Shown here one piece after another: positions 50,684 to 58,273 of a stretch of 64,000 nt of DNA. Within the stretch, counting starts at the first letter, position 1, and each line of letters opens with the position of its first letter. A program made the position numbers and the translations under genes. The stretch spans positions 17,945 to 81,944 of the forward strand of contig DXBP01000064.1 of assembly GCA_019116445.1 (NCBI GenBank). The letters run 5' to 3'. Below the pieces are notes generated by a model, which was not told where the DNA came from, ran no database searches, and saw only the letters and a list, made by a program, of their open reading frames with translations. This DNA comes from Candidatus Gemmiger excrementigallinarum. Its GTDB lineage: Bacteria > Bacillota > Clostridia > Oscillospirales > Ruminococcaceae.

Positions 50684-52645
50684 TTACCACGGGGTGAGTT
50701 CCAGGTACAGGTCCTTGTACTGGCGGGCGGAGTTCTGCCAGGAAACATCCTTGGCCATATCCCGCTGGACCACCTCGTCCCAGTGGTAGCGGTTGACGAA
50801 ATACTCCGTCTTGGCGCGGTTGACGGCATCCAGCAGCAGGCCCGCATCGTAGCGGTCAAAGGTGAAGCCGTTGCCGTCGCCGTTGAAGATGTTGTAGGGT
50901 TCCACGGTATCTTTCAGACCGCCGGTTTCCCGCACGATGGGCAGCGTGCCGTAGTGCATGGCGTTGAGCTGGGTCAGGCCGCAGGGCTCAAAGCGGGAAG
51001 GCACCAGCAGCGCATCGGCGCCGGCATAGATGCGGTGGGCGCGGGATTCGTCGTACTGGATGCAGGCGCTGAACATACCGCGGTAGGCGTTCTCATAGTA
51101 GCGGAAGGTATCCTCGTACTGTTTGTCACCGGTGCCCAGCACGATGACCTGGGTGTTGCCGTCCATCAGTTCGGGGACGATGGCGTTGACCAGGTCCAGA
51201 CCCTTCTGGTTGGTCAGGCGGGAGATGAGCCCGATGACGAACTTGCCCTGGTCCTGCACCAGGCCCAGTTCCTCCTGCAGAGCCAGCTTGTTCTGCCACT
51301 TGTGGTCCAGCACGTTGGTAATGTCGTAGTTCACGGCCAGCGCCGGGTCGGTGGCGGGGTTCCACATACCGTAATCAATGCCGTTGACGATGCCCCGCAG
51401 CTTGTAGCTGTGGTAGCGCAGATGGTCCTCCAGATGTTCGCCGTATTCGGGGGTCTGGATCTCCCAGGCGTAGGTACCGCTCACCGTGGTGATGCGGTCG
51501 GCATAGGCCAGGCCGCCCTTGAGCATATTGGCATCCTCGTAGTCCTGCTTCATGGCGCCCATCTCAAACACTTCATTGGGCAGGCCCGTCCAGTATTTGA
51601 GGGTGGGAATGTTGTAAATGCCCTGGAACCGCAGGTTGTGGATGGTCAGCACCGTTTTGGCGCGGCCCACCGGCGTGCCCTGGAACATGGTGCGCAGATA
51701 CACCGGCACCAGTGCCGCCTGCCAGTCATGGCAGTGGATCACATCGGGGATCCAGTTCAGGAAGTTCAGCGCCGCCAGCGCCGCCTTGCTGAAGTAGCAG
51801 TACTTGGGGATGTCGTCCACCAGGCTGATGTAGGGATTGCCTGCGGAGAAGAACTCCTGGTTGTCGATGAAGTCATAGACAACGCCGTCCCAGACATACT
51901 CCATGATGCCCACGTAGTAGCTGCGGCCGGTCAGGCCCAGGTCCATGTAGAATTCGCCGCGGTAGACCATCTTTTCCTGGTACTGCTGCGGGATGCAGGC
52001 ATACCGGGGCAGAATGACGCGGACATCACAGTTCTGCTTGACCAGTTCCCGGGGCAGGGCGTACATCACGTCGCCCAGGCCGCCGGTCTTGACAAAGGGA
52101 TGGCATTCCGATCCGATAAACGCAACGCTTCTGCGGGGCGAAACATACGGTTGTTCCATAGGTGCTTCCTCCACCGGATGAACCGGTTCTTCCACAGGCG
52201 CCGGTACCTCGTTCACGGGGGCCGGTGCGGGTTTCTTGGCCGCGGGCTTGGTCTTTTTTGCCGCGGGTTTGGCTTTTTTGGCAGCAGGCTTTTCCGCCTT
52301 TGCCGCAGGTTCGGTTTTCTTCGCTGCGGGGGCTTCCGCCTTCACGGCGGGTTCGGCCTTTTTGGCAGCGGCCTTTTCCGCCTTGGCAGCGGGTTCTGTT
52401 TTCTTAACCGCGGGCTTCTCTGCCTTCTTCTCAGCGGTCTTGGCCTGCTCTGCCGCAGGCTTTTCCGCTTTCGCGGTGGGTTCGGCTTTCTTAACCGCGG
52501 GCTTCTCCGCCTTCACGGCAGGTTCCGCTTCCTTGACTGCGGGTTTTGCCTGTTCTACCACGGCAACGGTTTTACCCGCGGACGCAGGCGCTGCCTTGGC
52601 TGCAGCCGGCTGCTTCTTGGCGGGTTCCGGTTTCTTCCGTGCCAT
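50684..52645 (-). CDS. glgA: Glycogen synthase with a long Lys/Ala/Pro-rich N-terminal tail
   Basis: A 653-residue GT5 protein. From about residue 172 it is a normal bacterial glycogen synthase: VAFIGSECHPFVKTGGLGDV (ADP-glucose loop), IHCHDWQAALVP, and C-terminal SRFEPCGLTQLNAMHYG with ETGGLKDTV. The first 170 residues are almost only K, A, P, E and V in repeats such as KPAAKKAKPAAKKTKPAAKK, like eukaryotic histone H1 tails, and are followed by an acidic/Pro linker. The usual enzyme lacks this. Start ATG 52645 has AAAGGAA nine bases upstream (GTG at 52654 possible). No glgB, glgC or glgP is adjacent. Confidence 0.88.
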   Translation of the reverse strand: MARKKPEPAKKQPAAAKAAPASAGKTVAVVEQAKPAVKEAEPAVKAEKPAVKKAEPTAKAEKPAAEQAKTAEKKAEKPAVKKTEPAAKAEKAAAKKAEPAVKAEAPAAKKTEPAAKAEKPAAKKAKPAAKKTKPAAKKPAPAPVNEVPAPVEEPVHPVEEAPMEQPYVSPRRSVAFIGSECHPFVKTGGLGDVMYALPRELVKQNCDVRVILPRYACIPQQYQEKMVYRGEFYMDLGLTGRSYYVGIMEYVWDGVVYDFIDNQEFFSAGNPYISLVDDIPKYCYFSKAALAALNFLNWIPDVIHCHDWQAALVPVYLRTMFQGTPVGRAKTVLTIHNLRFQGIYNIPTLKYWTGLPNEVFEMGAMKQDYEDANMLKGGLAYADRITTVSGTYAWEIQTPEYGEHLEDHLRYHSYKLRGIVNGIDYGMWNPATDPALAVNYDITNVLDHKWQNKLALQEELGLVQDQGKFVIGLISRLTNQKGLDLVNAIVPELMDGNTQVIVLGTGDKQYEDTFRYYENAYRGMFSACIQYDESRAHRIYAGADALLVPSRFEPCGLTQLNAMHYGTLPIVRETGGLKDTVEPYNIFNGDGNGFTFDRYDAGLLLDAVNRAKTEYFVNRYHWDEVVQRDMAKDVSWQNSARQYKDLYLELTPW

Positions 52646-52799
52646 TGTCGACACTTCCTTTCGATTCCTCTCTGGTGCCGGAAACCGGCGGGCCGCCCCA
52701 GGGGGCCTGCTGTGCCATACAGGTTTCCGTTTTCATCGGCCTGCCGGGACCGGCCGCACAGTTCGCGACGGCTCCAATGTCCCATGAGCCTATACAGAA

Positions 52800-52828
52800 A
52801 TACTAACATATTCCCGTTGAAATTTCAA
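52800..52828 (-). promoter_or_regulatory. Promoter of the glycogen synthase gene
   Basis: Minus-strand TTGAAA (52823-52828), 17-base spacer, TAGTAT (52800-52805). The leader of about 145 bases (52646-52793) contains a long GC-rich pairing of GGAAACC with GGTTTCC; I see no known riboswitch in it. Confidence 0.6.
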
Positions 52829-52947
52829 TCGCTATCTGTCGGATGCCGGCGCAGCAAAAGGCAGCCGTCCCCCCGCTGATTCGCGGTCCACGCGATCCTC
52901 CATAAGCCCATACCATAATCCGCGCAAATGCCGTAGAAAACTGTTGA

Positions 52948-52976
52948 TTGGCAATCTTGTTCCGGAGAGGTATAAT
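52948..52976 (+). promoter_or_regulatory. Promoter of the double-GmrSD/PARG locus
   Basis: TTGGCA (52948-52953), 17-base spacer, perfect TATAAT (52971-52976). A small leader hairpin, GCGGGT ... ACCCGC (52989-53005), lies just before the ribosome-binding site. Confidence 0.75.
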
Positions 52977-53023
52977 AAAAATGATTCCGCGGGTCAGCTA
53001 CCCGCAAACAGGGGGATACCATC

Positions 53024-56000
53024 ATGTCACAGGAACCGAAAATTCTGTCCACCAGTGAATTGCTGAGGGAGTACAAAAATAAATTGACTTTGCCGGATTT
53101 TCAGCGGGATTACGTCTGGAAGGCAGACCAATGGGGGCAGCTTTGGGAGGATCTGATCCATCTTGCGGACGACGGACAGCATTTTATGGGCAGTCTGACG
53201 CTGCAGGCGGATAATATCGGCTTCCGCATTCTGGATGGCCAGCAGCGGTTGACGACATTGATGGTACTGCTGGATTTTCTGACGGCCCAGCAAGGGCGGC
53301 TGGATCCCCAACTGGGGAATCTGTTCTGCGCCAACGATTCCGCCAACGTGCAGTACCTGGATCTTTTGAATCCGGAAAACACTGCCGGACGCAAGACCCG
53401 CGCCTCCGCACAGTGCATCCAGTACCGGAACATTTTCCAATACTTTGCCACCCGCTACAGTCTGGCCGGGCATCCGGGACGGGCCGCCTTGCTAAACAAA
53501 CTGAAATTCCGTTTTTTCTGGTTGGTCACCGAAATTCCGTCGGGATCAGCCCTGGGGCACCAGACATTTGAGTTGCTCAATGCCACCGGCAAACCGCTGG
53601 CCTATGCAGATTTCCTGTTGGGTTACCTGCTGGAACTGGCCGAACAGAAGCAGGATCTTACGGGGAAGGAAGTAAAAGAGCGCTGGCGCGCACTGCTGGG
53701 CAGTCTCACGGCCGGTGAGTTGTATGTGGTGGAGGAACCGAAGATCCTGGATACCGACACCCCTGAACCGGATGCGGGCGAAGCCGCTTCGTCCCCTGAT
53801 TCTTCGGCAGAAACCGGCGCCAGCACCAACGACACGTCCTCCTCCCGACAGAGAGAAGAAACCTTCCAGCCACTGAAACTCAAAAAGTATCTGAATGCGC
53901 TGCAGACTGTTGCCCGGCTTTGGGAGGGGAGCATTCCCGAGACGGTGGAAAGTTTTCAGGATGTTCTGTCACTGCTTTGCAATACCGCCCCGCAGGATCT
54001 GACCGCAAACTGTATTCTGACGGAACTGGAGGCGTGGCTCCCCTATTACCTGGCCCTGACAAACCCGCTCTCCACCACTTACGAGAAAGAGTGTTTTGAA
54101 CAGGAGCGCTACTATCTGAGCACTCTGCGCACCGCCGCCGTGCCCATGGCCATGCGGGTACTGCGCGGCTGGGAAAAAGGACGGTTCTCTTCCCGTGATG
54201 TGGCGGCGATTTTGGGTGCTGCGGTACGGTTTTCCCTTTATCTGCGGATCTATGTTTCCCGCGTTGGCAGCGGCCTGCAGAATGTCCGCCAAAAACTGGC
54301 CATGCTGGACTATATCCTGGCGGCCTTGCAACTCCCGAAAGATACCCTGACGGTATCTCAGGTTCTGGGTATACTCATGGGAGGCACCGAGTGGAAGCTC
54401 ACCGAAGCCCCCCTGCGCACATTTTCCTATTCTTCTTCCGTGAGCAAAGTTCTCCTGTGTATTGCCTATCACCGGGACGGCAGGCAACCTTCCATCGCCG
54501 AATGGGAACGGCAGAATTCCCAACCATTCCAGGTTGAACACATGGTGGCCCGCAATCTTCAGGGCGGGGAATTCAGCAAGTACGGCTTTGACGTCAGCAC
54601 CATTGACCAACCTGCGAACCTGCTCTTGCTGGAACAATCGCTGAACAATACCCTTAACAATCTCCCCCCGGAAGAAAAGCTGGCAAGGGAAGATGGTTGG
54701 AAACGTTCCTGCCTGTTTAACTATTACCAACAGCTTTCCACCTTCCCGGACGGCCCGGATCACTGGCCCGCTCTGTATACCTGCCAGAAAAGGCGAATGC
54801 AGGATCTTTGGGATGGTTTCCGTGATTACATGGGCACACCGCAGAAGATCGAGCAGAAGCCCGTCCCGATCCTGTGGGTGCACAAAAACGCCGGCAGGGT
54901 GCAAAAACTGGAGCCCTGTACCGACGGCCTTCCGGGCCGGACCCCGTCCAGAAATCTCCTTCTGTATTCGCTGAATTCCGATCTGCAGCTGCAGACGGAG
55001 CCAAAGCGGGAGAAGGAACTGGAAAGGGTCTATCTTTGCACCACCCGGTCCGACACCATCTATTATATGGATTCCGAGGGACTGCACAAAAGCGACGGCC
55101 AGCTGCTGTCCCATGAAGGTGCCATGATGAACACAGATCCCAGCATAAAAAATCTGGCGGCCTTGTTCTTGCGGTTCCTGATTGCGGAGGAAGCCGGTGT
55201 ACCCCCCATATCAACCGCTCTCGGGAATCTGCTCAAAGAGGAGCCCCTGTATGGCATGCTGGCCTTTCAGCCCGTGGGGACAGAGAAACCGAACTTACAG
55301 GAACACTGCGATGACCAGAATGTTGCCTGGAACCCGATTTCTCTTGCAGAGTTGATTCAGTCCCCGCAGGAATGTGGAACCGTGTGGCTGAACCCCAAAT
55401 TTTCCGGTCCTGAGTTTTCCAGACGCCTTCACATATTCTATCAGAGATATCAACAGATTTCCCCGTCCAACCGCTTCGGATTCTGGGTGGAAACCAAGAC
55501 TCCTACCCTGCAGCTTCTTGGGCAGGAGGACGAGCAGGAAATGTATTATGTTCCCTACCTCAACATCGGGGATGAAGATCTCTACCGGGGATTTCTGGAA
55601 CAGTCCTGCAAAGGTTCCGCAAGGCAGAAAACAACACCGCCCCTGCTCACGAATTCCTTTTCCCGCTGGTTCCGTGCCGAGCGCAAATCGCTGATGGATC
55701 TGCTGCAGCTTCCTCTGCAAATCCCGGAATACCAGCGTACTTATGTATGGAACCGGCAAAACCGGCTGGAATTGCGGAACCGCCTGTTGAACGAGGAAGG
55801 CGACATCGACTGCGGCATTGTGATTCTGTGCCGCAGCACAGCTTCCGGCTTCTATGACCTGGTGGACGGGCAGCAGCGGCTGACTACCCTGGACGCTTTC
55901 TGCCAATACGCGATGACGTTCTGCTCCAAAGATCTACCGCTGAAGTCGGAGATTGTCAACTTTCCGGAAGAGGTCGGAATTGACCAAGAAAGCCTTGCTG

Positions 56001-57169
56001 CCTGCCTGAAGCGTGTGCACTTTACGGTACTGTACCTGGAAGGGGAAGATCTTCCTATTATATGCCCTTATCAGGTTTTTTCCGCCATCAACGGCAAAGG
56101 GAAAAAACTGACCACCTCCGAGAAGCTGAAAAACCTGCTTTTTGAGAAGCTGGAAAGCAACACTCTCGGTTGCAAGAAAAAAGAGGTTGCCGACCTGCTC
56201 CGGGACACCCGTTTTCCCAAAGCGTGGGTGGAGAAGAACAATAAATGTCACATTTCCGACGAGGAGCTGTACAGAGTCTGCAAAAATGACCTGGCCGCCA
56301 GTGACAAGCTGAAGGATTTCCTCGCCTGCGGAGAAATTTACAAACGCTATTTCAACAGCATTCCCAATGATGCTTCCCCGGCTCTCAAAACGGAATTGCT
56401 CTTTTACCGCAGCCTGGAGATAACCACCGGGGACGCCCTGCTCCTGAGCTGGCTGTGCGAGCAGAACCGCGTCGAAACAGGCGACGTTACCCGGAAACTG
56501 AAAAAGCTCAATATGCTCTATTTCCTGCTGTATGTGATGGACCGCAACGGCAACGATAAAAAGAGCATCAACGGCAAACTTCCGAAACTGGTGGGCTGTA
56601 ACACAGATCCGGCTATCCGCTGTAATGAGCAGACGCTGCTTAACGAGGCACTCACCACCCAAACCGATCCCAAAATCGTATGGGATCAATACGTAACCAC
56701 CTATGACTACGGTAATGCACGCAAGGCGGTGGCCCGCTTCCTGCTGCTGCAGATCGAGCGCTGGCTGGGTCTGCCCGAGGATGACCTGCAGCGCTATCTG
56801 GCAGGCCAAAAAAGCGATTTGGTTGAGGTGGAACACATCCACCCCATCAGCACCCCGGATACTTCGCTGCGGATGAACAGCCTGGAAAACATCTGCCTGC
56901 TGGAAAAAAGCATCAATATTTCGGTCAGCGACCTTCCCTTGGAAGGCAAACTCCATCCTGCAGAACAGAGCCGGCACTGTTACAAAGACAGCAGATTGAA
57001 GATGCCCGCCATGTTCTATGCGGACTCCCAAAAATCCATTGCCCGGTGGTATAGCCCCAACACCAAGCACTATGAAAAAGCCGGGGCCGAGGCCCGCGCA
57101 GAGGAACTTTGGAAGATGGTCGGCAGTGCTTTTGCGGAAGCACTGCAAAGCATTCTTCCGTCTGCCTGA
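53024..57169 (+). CDS. Tandem double GmrSD-type protein (DUF262-DUF1524 twice in one chain)
   Basis: A 1381-residue protein with two copies of the GmrSD layout. Module 1: LPDFQRDYVW at 23-32, ILDGQQRLTTL at 69-79, FELLNATGKPLAYADFLLG at 182-200, then an HNH-like DUF1524 end with VEHMVAR at 504-510 and NLLLLEQSLN at 532-541. Module 2: IPEYQRTYVW at 900-909, LVDGQQRLTTL at 946-956, FSAINGKGKKLTTSEKLKN at 1019-1037, VEHIHPIS at 1269-1276 and ENICLLEKSIN at 1288-1298. DGQQR is the NTP-binding ParB-like motif; EH...N marks the nuclease. A Ser/Asp-rich linker lies at 240-280 and an unassigned region at about 610-890. GmrSD enzymes cut modified (glucosylated or hydroxymethylated) phage DNA; the same use here is inferred. 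Base composition is visibly less GC-rich than its neighbours, suggesting transfer. Confidence 0.85.
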   Translation: MSQEPKILSTSELLREYKNKLTLPDFQRDYVWKADQWGQLWEDLIHLADDGQHFMGSLTLQADNIGFRILDGQQRLTTLMVLLDFLTAQQGRLDPQLGNLFCANDSANVQYLDLLNPENTAGRKTRASAQCIQYRNIFQYFATRYSLAGHPGRAALLNKLKFRFFWLVTEIPSGSALGHQTFELLNATGKPLAYADFLLGYLLELAEQKQDLTGKEVKERWRALLGSLTAGELYVVEEPKILDTDTPEPDAGEAASSPDSSAETGASTNDTSSSRQREETFQPLKLKKYLNALQTVARLWEGSIPETVESFQDVLSLLCNTAPQDLTANCILTELEAWLPYYLALTNPLSTTYEKECFEQERYYLSTLRTAAVPMAMRVLRGWEKGRFSSRDVAAILGAAVRFSLYLRIYVSRVGSGLQNVRQKLAMLDYILAALQLPKDTLTVSQVLGILMGGTEWKLTEAPLRTFSYSSSVSKVLLCIAYHRDGRQPSIAEWERQNSQPFQVEHMVARNLQGGEFSKYGFDVSTIDQPANLLLLEQSLNNTLNNLPPEEKLAREDGWKRSCLFNYYQQLSTFPDGPDHWPALYTCQKRRMQDLWDGFRDYMGTPQKIEQKPVPILWVHKNAGRVQKLEPCTDGLPGRTPSRNLLLYSLNSDLQLQTEPKREKELERVYLCTTRSDTIYYMDSEGLHKSDGQLLSHEGAMMNTDPSIKNLAALFLRFLIAEEAGVPPISTALGNLLKEEPLYGMLAFQPVGTEKPNLQEHCDDQNVAWNPISLAELIQSPQECGTVWLNPKFSGPEFSRRLHIFYQRYQQISPSNRFGFWVETKTPTLQLLGQEDEQEMYYVPYLNIGDEDLYRGFLEQSCKGSARQKTTPPLLTNSFSRWFRAERKSLMDLLQLPLQIPEYQRTYVWNRQNRLELRNRLLNEEGDIDCGIVILCRSTASGFYDLVDGQQRLTTLDAFCQYAMTFCSKDLPLKSEIVNFPEEVGIDQESLAACLKRVHFTVLYLEGEDLPIICPYQVFSAINGKGKKLTTSEKLKNLLFEKLESNTLGCKKKEVADLLRDTRFPKAWVEKNNKCHISDEELYRVCKNDLAASDKLKDFLACGEIYKRYFNSIPNDASPALKTELLFYRSLEITTGDALLLSWLCEQNRVETGDVTRKLKKLNMLYFLLYVMDRNGNDKKSINGKLPKLVGCNTDPAIRCNEQTLLNEALTTQTDPKIVWDQYVTTYDYGNARKAVARFLLLQIERWLGLPEDDLQRYLAGQKSDLVEVEHIHPISTPDTSLRMNSLENICLLEKSINISVSDLPLEGKLHPAEQSRHCYKDSRLKMPAMFYADSQKSIARWYSPNTKHYEKAGAEARAEELWKMVGSAFAEALQSILPSA

Positions 57170-57278
57170 ATTCAGCAAGGCGTGCTACGCTGAATATAAA
57201 AACAGGGATCCGCGCTGTATCCTTGCAAAATATGCGAACCGATTGAAGAAAACCCACTGAAACAAAGGAGGTAATCCA

Positions 57279-58127
57279 ATGGCATATATGGACAAGCGGC
57301 AACGGAACATCGAGATTTTTGAGGATACCCGCAGCTGGTACACCCAGGAAGCGGAGCTGCAGCAAGCGATCCGCAGTGCCCGCCAGGGCACGCAGTTTTA
57401 CGCGCCAGGTGCCCTGGTTCTTCCGCCCGAAAAAGCCAACCGTTTTGCTGGCGAAGGCCGGGTGGTCGTTTCCCGGGATCGGACGCTGCAGGCCGCCGGA
57501 AAGTACGCCGGGCAAAAGGTCACGGTGCTGAACTTTGCTTCCGCCACCAATCCCGGCGGCGGTGTGACCCGGGGCAGTTCCGCGCAGGAGGAAGCCCTGT
57601 GCCGCTGCAGTACACTGTATCCCTGCCTGCTGGGCGACCCCTTGCGGCAGCAATTCTACCAGATGCACCGTGACCGGCACGACGCCACCTACACGGATGC
57701 CTGCATCTATACACCCGATGTGCGGGTCATCAAAACCGACACAGACGCCCCCGAACGCCTGCCCAAAGAGAAAATGCAGACCGTGTCTGTGATCACCTGC
57801 GCTGCGCCTAACCTGCGGGAGCGCCCCAACAACCCGATGAATCCCGGGGACGACCAGCGCGTGCGCCTGACGCGGCAGGAGATTTATTCACTTCACCTGC
57901 AGCGCGCCGGCAAGATCCTGACCGTGGCAGCGTTGCACGATACGGATGTCCTGATTCTGGGCGCTTTCGGCTGTGGTGCCTTCTGCAATCCCCCGGATGT
58001 GGTCGCCGAAGCCTTCCGGGCCGTCCTGCCGGATTTTGCCCACGCTTTCCAGACGGTGGAGTTTGCCGTCTACTGCACGCCCCGCGACGACACCAACTAC
58101 CAGGCATTCCGCAACACGCTGAGGTAA
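57279..58127 (+). CDS. Microbial-type poly(ADP-ribose) glycohydrolase (TIGR02452 family)
   Basis: A 282-residue macrodomain-fold hydrolase. The PARG signature is intact: NPGGGVTRGSSAQEEALCR with GGG at 93-95 and catalytic QEE at 103-105, plus LGAFGCGAFCNPP near 227-239. Such enzymes remove ADP-ribose chains or single units from proteins or nucleic acids. An ideal AAAGGAGG site precedes the ATG. It lies 109 bases after the double-GmrSD gene on the same strand; no terminator separates them and a strong one follows, so co-transcription is likely. ADP-ribose metabolism beside a nuclease gene hints at a defence or toxin-control role (inference). Confidence 0.9.
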   Translation: MAYMDKRQRNIEIFEDTRSWYTQEAELQQAIRSARQGTQFYAPGALVLPPEKANRFAGEGRVVVSRDRTLQAAGKYAGQKVTVLNFASATNPGGGVTRGSSAQEEALCRCSTLYPCLLGDPLRQQFYQMHRDRHDATYTDACIYTPDVRVIKTDTDAPERLPKEKMQTVSVITCAAPNLRERPNNPMNPGDDQRVRLTRQEIYSLHLQRAGKILTVAALHDTDVLILGAFGCGAFCNPPDVVAEAFRAVLPDFAHAFQTVEFAVYCTPRDDTNYQAFRNTLR

Positions 58128-58203
58128 TGCCGCCTCAGGCGGGCTGCCCTCCGCCCGCAACCGGGCCCGGTCCCGCCGGGGGTGCCCTTTTCCGGTTCAC
58201 AGC

Positions 58204-58235
58204 AAAAGCCTTCCGCTATAAAGCGGAAGGCTTTT
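58204..58235. terminator. Bidirectional terminator between PARG and the surface-protein gene
   Basis: A perfect 13-bp stem (58204-58216 with 58223-58235) and a six-base loop, with A4 and T4 flanks, serving both converging genes. Confidence 0.92.
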
Positions 58236-58273
58236 GTCTGTGTTACAGGGTATGTACCGTTGTACCGCGCTCC

